A DNA stretch of 34,980 bases from Deltaproteobacteria bacterium (GCA_011051925.1 DRKE01000369.1:1-34980); one strand, 5' to 3'. Counted from the first letter of the stretch, positions 1-9,414 are shown. The notes: generated by a model from the sequence alone, not told the origin. A program made the numbers and translations.

Positions 1-468
1 GATCATGGCGTTGAAGGCCCGACAGATCGCCCAGGTGAAGGGAATCAGATCCCGATTGTCGGCAACGGCTTCGAGGAGCCGATCCGCCGCGAAGGTATGG
101 AACGCGTCCATCGCACCCGCACACACGAACGCGAACCCGATGATCGGAAGAAACGGATCCCGGACGATCCGGTACTGGACGAGGGCGAGCATCCCGCCGA
201 AGGCCGCGAAACAGACAGCCGTCCACTCGAGGAGGGTGTGGGTGAAACTTCCTCGGAGAGCAAGATGGGCATTCTCGAATGCCGGACTCGAGAGGAGGGC
301 ATCGTCAACCGGAGCAGACGGCATCCCGAGATCGATGCCGAGCGCGATCAGGATCGCGGGAAACGCGGACAAGAAGAGCAGGATGGGCGCCCATCGTCGA
401 ACGCGGTCGTTGCTCGCCCTGCCTGCCGTCTCCATGCCCGCCCCTTCCCTTCGAATCGAGCGGATCAT
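1..468 (-). CDS. Membrane sensor-type protein, N-terminal part (truncated at window left edge)
   Basis: Reverse-strand reading from ATG at 468 stays open to base 1 (156 codons): MIRSIRREGAGMETAGRASNDRVRRWAPILLFLSAFPAILIALGIDL...HTLLEWTAVCFAAFGGMLALVQYRIVRDPFLPIIGFAFVCAGAMDAFHTFAADRLLEAVADNRDLIPFTWAICRAFNAMI. Hydrophobic segments and the 'G.MDAFHT...PFTWAICR' pattern resemble MASE-type membrane sensor domains. Absent from the ORF track because it is open at the edge. Confidence 0.7.
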   Translation of the reverse strand, partial: MIRSIRREGAGMETAGRASNDRVRRWAPILLFLSAFPAILIALGIDLGMPSAPVDDALLSSPAFENAHLALRGSFTHTLLEWTAVCFAAFGGMLALVQYRIVRDPFLPIIGFAFVCAGAMDAFHTFAADRLLEAVADNRDLIPFTWAICRAFNAMI

Positions 469-677
469 GACGCCTTCGCTCGAAACGGGTCACGCCTTGC
501 CGAGGCGGATTCCCCTTCTGCCGGAGCGGCACCCCGGAAGGCCGGATTGAGCCGCTCGGCATCGGCTGGGGCATGGATCTCCGCTCTGCCCTCCCTTCTC
601 TCGATCGGGGGATCGAGTGAAACACCGACGATCCCGAGGACCAGCGCTGGACCCGGTCGGCGGAATCCGGGCGGCTC

Positions 678-2864
678 ATGCGTTCCGCCGGTCTTGACGA
701 TCCAGCCACCTGGCACGGGGAGGTGGACTTGAGGCTGTTGTTGGTCGAGGACGATTCGAGCACGCGTCGGATGCTCGAAGGCCTCTTTGTGGGCCAGGGC
801 TACGAAGTCACGGCCTGCCCGAATGGCGAAGCGGCCCTGGTTCGCCACGCCGAGGATCCTTTTCCCTTCATCGCGCTCGACCTCTCCCTGCCCGGCATGA
901 GCGGGCTCGAGGTCTGCAGGCTGATTCGTGCGCGCCGCGACGGGGATCGCGCCTATATTCTCGTCATCACGTCGAGTACGGCGCCGGAGCGTCTCCAGGA
1001 GACACTCGCCGCCGGAGCGAACGACTATCTCGTCAAGCCGGTCAGCCTCGACCTCCTGCATGTCCGCCTGGCCGTCGCGAATCGGCATATCCATGAAGTC
1101 GAGCGGCGTTTCACGCTGGAAGAGCAGAACACGGCGACACGATCCGAGATCAGCGACATCATCCGCTCGATTCCGGACATGCTTCTCGTTCTCGATCGAA
1201 GCGGACGGATCCTCAGGACGAACCAGAGGGTGACGGAGATCCTGGGCTACGAGCAGGACGAGCTGGTCGGCGGCTCGGCGAACCGGATCTTCGGTCCGGC
1301 CTTTGCGGAATGTTTCGCGTCGGAATCTCCGAAATGGGAGAGTCCGTTCCACAATCTCGATATCGTCCTGACGGCTCGTGACGGTCGCCAGATTTCCGTT
1401 CTCGTTTCCGGCGCGCCTCTCCGCGCGTCGACCGAAGGTTCCGGAGGTGGAATCGTCTGCATCGCCAAGGACATGAGCGAACGGAATCGTGCCGAGGAAC
1501 GCATCCGGACCCTGGCCTTCTATGATGGCCTGACCGGTCTCCCGAATCGACATCTCATGCAGGAGCGCGTTCGCGCCGCGATGGCCTCGGCGAGGAAACA
1601 CGGGCGATCGCTCGCACTGCTCTTCCTCGACCTCGATCAGTTCAAACACGTCAACGACACCCTCGGACATCAGGTGGGCGATCGGCTGCTTCGCGACGTG
1701 TCCTCCCGTCTGATCGAGAGCGTCCGGCTGACCGACACGGTCGGTCGCAACGGCGCTACGGCCCAATCGGGCACGGTATCGCGGTTCGGGGGCGACGAGT
1801 TCACGATCCTGCTCACCGATATCGACGACGCGAATGGCGCGAGCCTGGTGGCCAACCGGATCCTGTCGGCCCTGGCAGAGCCCTTCGAGGTCGACGGGCG
1901 TGAGCTCTACTCCGGAGCGAGCATCGGCATCGCCATGTTCCCAGGAGATGGCAACGACGCCGAATCCCTCCTCCAAAGCGCCGATACGGCCATGTACGAC
2001 GCCAAGAGCCAGGGACGAAGTGGTTTCCGGTTCTTCACCCAGCCGATGAACGAAGCCGCCTCGAAGCGGCTCTCGATCGAGAACCGGCTGCGACGCGCCC
2101 TCGAGCGCGACGAGTTCGCGCTCCACTTCCAGCCGCTCCAGGCTTCGCGCACGGGCGCGCTCACCGGTGCCGAAGTACTGCTGCGCTGGCATCCAACGGG
2201 CGGAAAGCCGATCTCACCGGCCGACTTCATTCCCGTGGCCGAGGAAACCGGTCTGATCGTCGCGATCGGCGAATGGGTCCTCCGCGAAGCCTGCCGGCAG
2301 GCGGCGCGCTGGAATCGCTCCGGTCACCCACCGATCCGGATCTCCGTCAACCTTTCGACACGACAGCTTCGCGACGAGGCACTCTGCGAGACGGTTTTCG
2401 ATTGTCTGCGGGAGGGCGACCTCGACCCGTCACAGCTCGAATTGGAGATCACGGAAACGGCCGTCATGCAGGAATACGAAGCCTCCATCTCGGCGCTGCG
2501 CCGACTCGCCGAAGCGGGAATCGGCCTGTGTCTCGACGATTTCGGGACTGGATACTCATCGCTGGCGTATATCCGCCGCTTCCCGATCGAACGGATCAAG
2601 ATCGATCAATCCTTCGTATCGACGATCACGGAATGCCGGGATGACGCGATCTTCTCGGCCGCGATCATCGCCATGGCTCATACCCTCGGGCTCGACGTGG
2701 TCGGTGAAGGGGTCGAGACGACCGAACAGGCCGAGCTCCTCACCGCGCAGGGATGCGACGAACTCCAGGGTTTCCTCTTCAGCCGGCCCTGCCCCGCGGC
2801 TGGATTCGAACGTCTCCTGACCGGCAGCGGGGATCCGAAACCCGACGAAGAGGGATCCGACTGA
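678..2864 (+). CDS. Response regulator with REC-PAS-GGDEF-EAL architecture (c-di-GMP turnover); true start may be TTG at 729
   Basis: REC (LLLVEDDSSTRRML...FIALDLSLPGMSG...VKPVSL), PAS-like segment, GGDEF (SRFGGDEFTILL), EAL (AEVLLRW, DDFGTGYSSLAYIRRFPIERIKIDQSF). Confidence 0.95.
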   Translation: MRSAGLDDPATWHGEVDLRLLLVEDDSSTRRMLEGLFVGQGYEVTACPNGEAALVRHAEDPFPFIALDLSLPGMSGLEVCRLIRARRDGDRAYILVITSSTAPERLQETLAAGANDYLVKPVSLDLLHVRLAVANRHIHEVERRFTLEEQNTATRSEISDIIRSIPDMLLVLDRSGRILRTNQRVTEILGYEQDELVGGSANRIFGPAFAECFASESPKWESPFHNLDIVLTARDGRQISVLVSGAPLRASTEGSGGGIVCIAKDMSERNRAEERIRTLAFYDGLTGLPNRHLMQERVRAAMASARKHGRSLALLFLDLDQFKHVNDTLGHQVGDRLLRDVSSRLIESVRLTDTVGRNGATAQSGTVSRFGGDEFTILLTDIDDANGASLVANRILSALAEPFEVDGRELYSGASIGIAMFPGDGNDAESLLQSADTAMYDAKSQGRSGFRFFTQPMNEAASKRLSIENRLRRALERDEFALHFQPLQASRTGALTGAEVLLRWHPTGGKPISPADFIPVAEETGLIVAIGEWVLREACRQAARWNRSGHPPIRISVNLSTRQLRDEALCETVFDCLREGDLDPSQLELEITETAVMQEYEASISALRRLAEAGIGLCLDDFGTGYSSLAYIRRFPIERIKIDQSFVSTITECRDDAIFSAAIIAMAHTLGLDVVGEGVETTEQAELLTAQGCDELQGFLFSRPCPAAGFERLLTGSGDPKPDEEGSD

Positions 2865-2878
2865 AGCGAATCGGGGCA

Positions 2879-3964
2879 TCAGCGAAGCAGACGCCTTCCT
2901 CGGCGCAGCACACGACGGAGGCGCTTGCGGAGCCGGACCGACCGGCTCTCGCCTGATTTCGGATCGATCCGGATCCGGCTGAAGGCGGCGCGTATGGCCG
3001 CCACCTCGTCTTCATCGAGCCGGGCCCCCGCGGCCGCGGCGTTGGCCGTCACCTGCTCGACGGCACTCGCACCGGCGATCACCGCCGAAACCTCGTCGCG
3101 ATGAAGCAGCACGGCGAGACAGACCTGGGCCAGCGTCATGCCCTTCGCCCTCGCAACGGGCTCCACCACGGAGCGCAGGACCTCGTTCACCCGCCGAGCG
3201 TTGTCGGGATGGAATCCCGATCGGCCCGAACGGCCGTCAAGGGGTCGCGGATCGGGACCGAGCAGCCGACCGGCCAGCAGGCCCGCGTCCAGGGGCGAAT
3301 AGGCCAGCACGCCGATGCCGGTCTCGCGAACGAGGGGGAAGATCTCGTCCTCCGCGGCGCGATGGATCAGGTTGTATTCCAGTTGATCGCTCGCCAGGCC
3401 GGGCCGGCCCGGCGCATCCAGGAATCGAATCGTCTCCTCGAGTGCGTCTGCGCGGAAATTCGAAACACCAATCGCCCGAACCTTCCCCTCGGTCACGAGT
3501 TCGACGAGCGTGCCCAGGGATTCCGCCAGAGGCGTATCGGGATCGGGATGATGGATCTGACAGAGATCGATCCGATCCGTTTCCAGTCGCGCGAGGCTTT
3601 CTTCCACATCCCGGCGGATCGATTCCGGCCGACTGTCACGCCGCACGGCGCGCCGGAGGCCAGACGCGTCCGTGAACTCGAAGAGGGTCTCGCCGTGATC
3701 GGAATCCCAGCGCAGGCCGACCTTGGTGAGGATCTCGACGCGGTCCCGCTTGCCGCGGATCGCACGACCGACCAGTCGTTCTCCCTCGCCGAAACCGTAG
3801 AGCGGAGCCGTGTCGATAGTCGTGATTCCGCGTTCGACGGCCGCCTGGATCGTCCGGATCCGGTCCGATTCGAGTTGCCTGCCCTGGGGCATCGAACCGA
3901 AAACGACTCGCGATACCTCGAGCGGCCCATGGCCCAGGACGATCCTCGGAACGTCTTCAGACAA
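2879..3964 (-). CDS. Aldo/keto reductase family protein
   Basis: TIDTAPLYGFGEGERLVGRAI, ETDRIDLCQIHHPDPDTP, AIGVSNF and LAYSPLDAGLL are AKR signatures. Confidence 0.93.
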   Translation of the reverse strand: MSEDVPRIVLGHGPLEVSRVVFGSMPQGRQLESDRIRTIQAAVERGITTIDTAPLYGFGEGERLVGRAIRGKRDRVEILTKVGLRWDSDHGETLFEFTDASGLRRAVRRDSRPESIRRDVEESLARLETDRIDLCQIHHPDPDTPLAESLGTLVELVTEGKVRAIGVSNFRADALEETIRFLDAPGRPGLASDQLEYNLIHRAAEDEIFPLVRETGIGVLAYSPLDAGLLAGRLLGPDPRPLDGRSGRSGFHPDNARRVNEVLRSVVEPVARAKGMTLAQVCLAVLLHRDEVSAVIAGASAVEQVTANAAAAGARLDEDEVAAIRAAFSRIRIDPKSGESRSVRLRKRLRRVLRRGRRLLR

Positions 3965-3975
3965 GACCGTTCGAC

Positions 3976-5733
3976 TCAGCCCTCGAAGCCACGCTGGGCA
4001 CCCCGGATCAACTGGCCTGGCAATGCTCCCGTCGCCTCGCCGTTCTCGAAAACGACCTGCCCGGACACGATCGTCGCCGAATAGCCCTTCGCCCCCTGGT
4101 AGAGGCGCCGTCCCGAAGCGGGAAAATCATGGCGCATGTGAGGAGCGCCGAGACCGAGGTTCTCGAAATCGATGACGTTCACGTCGGCCTTCAAGCCGGG
4201 CCGGAGGATGCCACGATCATGCAGACCGTACTGATGGGCGGTATCGGCCGTCTGCCGGCGAACGATGAACTCGAGTGGCATCCGATCGCCGCGGGTGCGA
4301 TCCCGCACCCAATGCATCAGCATGAACGTCGGCGTTCCCGCATCACAGATCGCGCCGCAATGGGCACCGCCGTCCGCCAGACTCAATCCCGTCTGTGGGT
4401 GGAGCATCGTCTCCTCGATCGCATCGAAGCGATTCGTCCCGTATCCGAAGAGCGGGAAATAGATGAGCCCCTGGCCTTCCTGGTCCATCATCGCGTCGTA
4501 CACGATCTCGGCCGGCGTCCGACCCGTCGATTCCACCTGGCCCGCCACCGAACTCGAGGGGTCGGGTTCGTAGTCGTGTCCGCCCCCCATCGGATACATC
4601 TTGTAGGTCGCGGCCGTCAGGAATTGCAGGAAGACGGCAGGGATCGGTGCGTTCCTGGGCAGCGCATCGGTCCGCAGCTCGCCACCCTCGAGCAACCGGG
4701 CCTTCACCTCGGGTCTGCGCAGCTGCTCGAGGCGCTCCTTGATCGGAAGCCTCATCAACTTCACGTATTCGGGATGCCCGAGGAAGGGATGGACGCTCGT
4801 TTCCCAACCCATGAGGACGCCGACCGGCCGTCCCGAGAACTGGCCACGGAGATTCGTGATCCCTTCGGCCCGCGCCTCGTCGAGTCCACGCAGCGCCTCC
4901 TTGTAGAGGTCGGGCGCTTCGTCGATCTGCTGGAGGTTGAAGGTCACCATGCGACCCGTCTCCCGGGCCAGCTCCTTCATCCATGCCATCTCGTTCGGAA
5001 CTTCGCGATGGGTCAGGCTCATCTGGAAGACGCCTGCATTCTCCCTGGCGAGCGCGGCGCCGATTCCGAAGAGTTCGTCCCGCTCGGCAAAGGTTCCCGG
5101 AACCGGATCTCCTTTCAGCGTGTTGTGCATCTCCGTGCGGGAGGTCGAGAATCCCAGCGCTCCGGCGCGGATGGCCTCGCCGACGATTTCCTGCATGCGT
5201 GCGATGTCCTCGGCCGTCGCCGCCTCGTTGTCGATCCCGCGCTGACCCATCACGTAGGCCCTGAGGGCGCAATGCGGAACCTGGAGGCCGTAATCGATCG
5301 CATGTTCCCGCCGCTCGAGGGCCTCCATGAATTCAGGGAACGTCTCCCATTCCCATTGGATTCCCTCGTGCATGGCCGATCCGGGGATATCCTCGACCGC
5401 CTCCATCAGATCGATCAATTCATCCCGCAGGGACTCCCGGACGGGGGCGAATCCGACGCCACAATTGCCAAGCACGACCGTCGTGACGCCATGCTCCGAA
5501 GAGGGGGAGAACATCGGGTCCCAGGTCGCCTGGGCGTCGTAGTGTGCATGGATGTCGACCCAGCCGGGCGTCACGAGTTGGCCGTCCGCATCGATCTCCC
5601 GATGTCCCGTCCCGACATCGTCGCCAACCGCCGTGATGCGATCGCCGTCGATGGCGAGGTCTCCGCGTCGGGGGGCACTCCCCGTTCCGTCCACGAGGGT
5701 TCCCCCCCGGATGACCAGATCGTGTTCACTCAT
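3976..5733 (-). CDS. Amidohydrolase family protein (N-acyl-D-amino-acid deacylase-like)
   Basis: DLVIRGGTLVDGTG...TPGWVDIHAHYDAQATWDP...TTVVLGNCGVGFAP; GAGGAG Shine-Dalgarno before ATG at 5733. Confidence 0.92.
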   Translation of the reverse strand: MSEHDLVIRGGTLVDGTGSAPRRGDLAIDGDRITAVGDDVGTGHREIDADGQLVTPGWVDIHAHYDAQATWDPMFSPSSEHGVTTVVLGNCGVGFAPVRESLRDELIDLMEAVEDIPGSAMHEGIQWEWETFPEFMEALERREHAIDYGLQVPHCALRAYVMGQRGIDNEAATAEDIARMQEIVGEAIRAGALGFSTSRTEMHNTLKGDPVPGTFAERDELFGIGAALARENAGVFQMSLTHREVPNEMAWMKELARETGRMVTFNLQQIDEAPDLYKEALRGLDEARAEGITNLRGQFSGRPVGVLMGWETSVHPFLGHPEYVKLMRLPIKERLEQLRRPEVKARLLEGGELRTDALPRNAPIPAVFLQFLTAATYKMYPMGGGHDYEPDPSSSVAGQVESTGRTPAEIVYDAMMDQEGQGLIYFPLFGYGTNRFDAIEETMLHPQTGLSLADGGAHCGAICDAGTPTFMLMHWVRDRTRGDRMPLEFIVRRQTADTAHQYGLHDRGILRPGLKADVNVIDFENLGLGAPHMRHDFPASGRRLYQGAKGYSATIVSGQVVFENGEATGALPGQLIRGAQRGFEG

Positions 5734-5799
5734 GGTGTCGCTCCTCTTCGCGGCGGGAACTCGCTTCGGTTCCCGTCGGTCTTCACGTCGCCCGGACGC

Positions 5800-6585
5800 T
5801 CATTCGTCGGACGTCAACAGGGAATCGAGCGCCGACTCCGGAGAGGCGGCGAAGGCTTCGGAAAGCGCGAGCTCGACGACCCGGTCGACCGCCCGGGCGC
5901 GAGCCCCCCAACCGACCAGCAACGTCGCGAGCAGGCCTCGCGCGATCCGGGTCGAGTCGATGCGAGCGGTCGCGTGGCGAGCCAGCTTGCGAGTCTGGAC
6001 CACGCCCTGCAGGCTCGCCCAGATGGTCACCGCGCGCCCACTCTCGTCGCCGGGCCCGAGAGCCCCGCAATCCTGCGCGATCCGCAACCGTGATGCCAGA
6101 TCCGAAAGCGCCGACCAGGCCATCTCGAAGACCCGCGCCGCCTCGTGATCCGAAAGTGTGTACTCCGGCGCGCTGAGATCCGTCGAGAGAATGCCGAATT
6201 CGACAGGCGAACTTCGCGAGAACTCCTCGAAGACGAAGGCGGAAACCGTCACGTCGAGCAGGGCCCTTTCCTGCTCGGAGAGCCGGATCCGTCTGGCATG
6301 GTCCTCGGCGAGACCGACCCTCGCCCGCGTCGTCTCCGCGAGCGCCGAGATGATCGCCCTCTGCAGCTCGGCGACGAGCGCGTCCTTCGACGGGAAATAG
6401 CGGTAGAGCGCCGCACTGGTCACACCCTGGCGTTCCGCCAGGCGTTTCAGCGTCAGGGCGTCCCGCCCTTCGGCCGTGACGATCTCGAGGGCGATGCGCA
6501 GGATCTCCCGGATCCTGGCCTGACGCTTGCGCGCCACGTGCGGACTGTGACGTGCCTCGGCGAGATCGTATACTTCATGAACCAT
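5800..6585 (-). CDS. TetR/AcrR family transcriptional regulator
   Basis: HTH: RIREILRIALEIVTAEGRDALTLKRLAERQGVTSAALYRYFPSKDALVAEL. Trimmed from the long ORF 5800..7518; the start is either ATG 6585 or a downstream GTG. Confidence 0.9.
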   Translation of the reverse strand: MVHEVYDLAEARHSPHVARKRQARIREILRIALEIVTAEGRDALTLKRLAERQGVTSAALYRYFPSKDALVAELQRAIISALAETTRARVGLAEDHARRIRLSEQERALLDVTVSAFVFEEFSRSSPVEFGILSTDLSAPEYTLSDHEAARVFEMAWSALSDLASRLRIAQDCGALGPGDESGRAVTIWASLQGVVQTRKLARHATARIDSTRIARGLLATLLVGWGARARAVDRVVELALSEAFAASPESALDSLLTSDE

Positions 6586-6591
6586 CCAAAA

Positions 6592-6620
6592 AAAGTAAAC
6601 TAGATTCACGAATCTGACAA
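6592..6620 (-). promoter_or_regulatory. Candidate sigma70-like promoter of the TetR gene: -35 TTGTCA (6620-6615), 17-nt spacer, -10 TACTTT (6597-6592)
   Basis: -35 matches the consensus at 5/6 positions, the -10 at 3/6, with ideal spacing, in an AT-rich island of a GC-rich window. Confidence 0.45.
6602..6615. promoter_or_regulatory. Candidate TetR operator: 14-bp inverted repeat AGATTC-AC-GAATCT
   Basis: Perfect 6-bp arms around a 2-nt centre, located between the TetR gene and the divergent methyltransferase and inside the putative promoter spacer. Confidence 0.55.
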
Positions 6621-6718
6621 GCGGCCCGGGCGCCTCTCTACAGGGACATCGCAGCGGGACGCATGGCGGCCCCCGTTCCCCCATGGTACCTGTGGCGACC
6701 GACCAGCGGGGGATCGAC

Positions 6719-7591
6719 ATGACACAGCGGGCGGAAGACGGGCCGAATGCCCAGCAGGCCGAATACTGGAACGACGTCTCGGGGCGCCGATGGGTCGAGA
6801 TGGGAGACGTGATCGACGCCCAGATCGCCCCGCTCGGCCGGACCGCCATGGAACGCGCGGGGATCGAACCCGGGGAGCGGATCGTGGACGTCGGCTGCGG
6901 CTGCGGCCAGACCACCCTCGAGCTGGCTGCTCGCGTTGGCGAAAAGGGTCGCGTGCTCGGACTCGATATTTCGCAGCCGATGCTCGAGAGCGCCCGCGAC
7001 CGGGCGGCTCGCGAGGGCACGAAACAGGTCAGCTTCGAGCAAGCCGATGCACAGACCCACGAATTCGAGGCCGGGACCTTCGATCTCCTCTTTTCCCGAT
7101 TCGGCGTGATGTTCTTCTCGTCACCGGCCGAAGCCTTCGCGAACCTGCGCTCGGCCCTTCGTCCGGGCGGGCGCCTGACGTTCATCGCCTGGCAGGAACC
7201 GAACAAGAATCCCTGGATGATCCTCCCCGCGATGGCCGCCTTCAAGCATCTTCCCGCGCCGGAATCTCCTCCCGATCCGACCGCACCGGGCCCCTTCGCT
7301 TTCGCGGACCCGGAGCGCGTCGAGGGCATCCTTCGCGAAGCCGGTTTCCAGGACGTCGGACTCGAGGCGCTGGAACGCGATCTGCTCGTCGGAGGAGGTC
7401 GTCCACTCGACGAGACGGTCGAGTTCCTCGCCCAGCTCGGTCCGGCCGGAGCCGCGCTTCGCGAGGCCAGCCCCGAACTCCGACAGACGGTCATGCGGGA
7501 GATCCACGATGCGATCACGTCCTATCAGGTCGACGACGGCATTCGGATGCCGAGCGCGACCTGGATCGCGAGTGCAAGGAACCCCGGATGA
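6719..7591 (+). CDS. Class I SAM-dependent methyltransferase (ORF extends to 6683)
   Basis: RIVDVGCGCGQTTLELAARVG...VLGLDIS...FDLLFSRFGVMFF...LRPGGRLTFIAW. Confidence 0.92.
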   Translation: MTQRAEDGPNAQQAEYWNDVSGRRWVEMGDVIDAQIAPLGRTAMERAGIEPGERIVDVGCGCGQTTLELAARVGEKGRVLGLDISQPMLESARDRAAREGTKQVSFEQADAQTHEFEAGTFDLLFSRFGVMFFSSPAEAFANLRSALRPGGRLTFIAWQEPNKNPWMILPAMAAFKHLPAPESPPDPTAPGPFAFADPERVEGILREAGFQDVGLEALERDLLVGGGRPLDETVEFLAQLGPAGAALREASPELRQTVMREIHDAITSYQVDDGIRMPSATWIASARNPG

Positions 7592-8148
7592 ATCGACTCT
7601 TTCCCTCCCCGACCCCACGGAGAACCACAACCATGTCCGCTCGTCTCTTCCGGCCGCTCGTCCCCCTTCTCCTCCTCACCTTGATGATCTCGACCCTGGC
7701 GTCGGGTTCCGCCTCTGCCGAGAGCAAACCCGACAATTCCGCCGCCCTGGACGGCGTGAAGCGAACGAAGGCCGTCTTCCTGATCCGATTCGACGAACCC
7801 GGTCGAACGGGTTCCTTCATGAAGGCCATCCTCGCGACCGACAAGGGGCTGGAAGAGGAGGGGGTCGAATCCGACATGGTGGTCGTCTTCATCGGCAAGG
7901 CCGTCCGGTTCCTGACGACGACCCCCGACGCGGAGATCGCCCGGGAACACGGCAAGGCGCTGGAGACGATCGCCGAGACCGCCAGGGACCTGAAGTCCCG
8001 CGGAATCCGCATGGAGGTCTGCGGTGCGGCGACGAAGCGCTTCGGCGTCGACAACGCGACGATCCTCGATGAAATGGATGTCGTCGGCAACGGATTCATC
8101 TCCCTGATCGGTTGGCAGACACAGGGCTATGTTCCCATGACCTTCTGA
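7588..8148 (+). CDS. Exported DsrE-family-like protein
   Basis: Signal peptide (LFRPLVPLLLLTLMISTLASGSASAES) followed by a DsrE-like fold region (KAVFLIRFDEP...GSFMKAILATDKGL...VVVFIGKAVRFL...LKSRGIRMEVCGAATKRFGV). ATGA overlap with the upstream methyltransferase stop. An alternative start is 7633. Confidence 0.75.
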   Translation: MNRLFPSPTPRRTTTMSARLFRPLVPLLLLTLMISTLASGSASAESKPDNSAALDGVKRTKAVFLIRFDEPGRTGSFMKAILATDKGLEEEGVESDMVVVFIGKAVRFLTTTPDAEIAREHGKALETIAETARDLKSRGIRMEVCGAATKRFGVDNATILDEMDVVGNGFISLIGWQTQGYVPMTF

Positions 8149-8265
8149 ATGGACGGGAACGCGACGATCGGGCACGGTCCCGATCGGCACCCGGCGGCCT
8201 GGAATCCCGCCAGGACGCGCGAAGAAAAAGAAGAGCAAGGAAGAAGGAAAGAAGAAAGGAGCCCC

Positions 8266-8619
8266 ATGCCCCCCGTCACGATCATGGAACTACTTGAAAA
8301 GTGCAAGGAGAAGACGGCGCTCTGTGACGCACGAGAGGCTGCCCACCGGATCAAGAACGATGGGGATCTCGTCCTGATCGATGTTCGCGAACCAGGCGAA
8401 TTCGAAGAGAATCCCGTTCCCGGCGCCGTCAACATCCCCCGCGGATTCCTGGAATTCAAGATCTGCGAAACCTGCCCGGAAGATCATGCTCCGATCCTGC
8501 TCCACTGTCGGACGGGAGGTCGTGCGGTCCTCGCCGCGAAGACCCTCGCGGAGATGGGCTACCGCAACGTCGCCGCCTACCAGGGGACCGTCGACGAATT
8601 GCTCGCGGCACTCGAATAG
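8266..8619 (+). CDS. Rhodanese-like domain protein
   Basis: DLVLIDVREPGEFEENPVPGAVNIPRGFLEFKI...ILLHCRTGGRAVLAAKTLAEMGYRNV; purine-rich RBS (AAAGGA) before ATG 8266. Confidence 0.93.
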   Translation: MPPVTIMELLEKCKEKTALCDAREAAHRIKNDGDLVLIDVREPGEFEENPVPGAVNIPRGFLEFKICETCPEDHAPILLHCRTGGRAVLAAKTLAEMGYRNVAAYQGTVDELLAALE

Positions 8620-8802
8620 GGGACTTCGGGCCGCCCCGGGATCCCGTCCCCTCGAGGAATTCCCGCGACTTCGCCGGCGTGAAACGGGCGCATGGGCCTG
8701 GAACCGACCGATTCGGGCGCGAGCCGCCCTCTCCCCCGCTCGGCGGTCGATCGCGGCCGGTCGGGATTCAAGCCGATCGGCTTGCTGGCCGATTGCTTCT
8801 GC

Positions 8803-9414
8803 ATGCGGACACGATTCGATTTCCCGGGACTGATCCCGATGGTGATCGTCCTCGGCGCCCTCGCCTGTGCGACGAAGGACGCGCGCTGGGTCAATGAGCA
8901 CCTCGAACTCAGCGAGAACTTCCATGCGGGCACGAAGGTCCTCGAGACACCCCCGATTCCCGATACCGGGGCACATCGGGCCTGGCTGCGCGCGACCGGC
9001 AGGACCCGGGGTCCGCGGCGCGGTGCCGACATCGAACTCGCCGTCCGTGCCGAATTCGAGGACTTCTCGTTTCTCGATCGCGTCTCCTTCGCCAGCGGAC
9101 GGGCCTATCCACTCACGGTCGTCAAACGGGAGAACGAGGATTGCGGAACGACCGACATCTCGCTCTGCAACGTCCACGAAGACGTCTCCGTCCGGCTCTC
9201 GCGAAAATTCCTGATCGCGAAACGAGCGACTGGCTTCCATGTGAAGCTCTGGGGTCGACGGGAGAGCGTCGTCCTCTTCGTCCCTCCGGAATACATCGAG
9301 GGTCTGATCTCCAGGATGGAGAACCGCGAACCCCGACCGATCGAAGCCCTGAAGGCGGCACCCCCGGCCAGCGTGCCCGCTGCCGCCGATCCGGCTGCGT
9401 CTGCTCGCCGCTGA
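8803..9414 (+). CDS. Putative lipoprotein of unknown function
   Basis: MRTRFDFPGLIPMVIVLGALACATKD: lipobox-like LGALAC; no family recognised in the remainder. Confidence 0.65.
   Translation: MRTRFDFPGLIPMVIVLGALACATKDARWVNEHLELSENFHAGTKVLETPPIPDTGAHRAWLRATGRTRGPRRGADIELAVRAEFEDFSFLDRVSFASGRAYPLTVVKRENEDCGTTDISLCNVHEDVSVRLSRKFLIAKRATGFHVKLWGRRESVVLFVPPEYIEGLISRMENREPRPIEALKAAPPASVPAAADPAASARR

Noticed and set aside
465-2192. 575-aa minus-strand ORF
   Set aside because: Antisense to the clearly coding GGDEF/EAL gene; no family motifs; typical high-GC shadow ORF.
4129-6093. 654-aa plus-strand ORF
   Set aside because: Antisense to the amidohydrolase and TetR genes; His/Arg/Gly-rich with no recognisable domain.
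8149-8265. N-terminal extension of the rhodanese ORF (MDGNATIGHG...EEKEEQGRRKEERSP)
   Set aside because: Encoded by a polypurine stretch that better serves as the RBS/leader; domain begins after ATG 8266.
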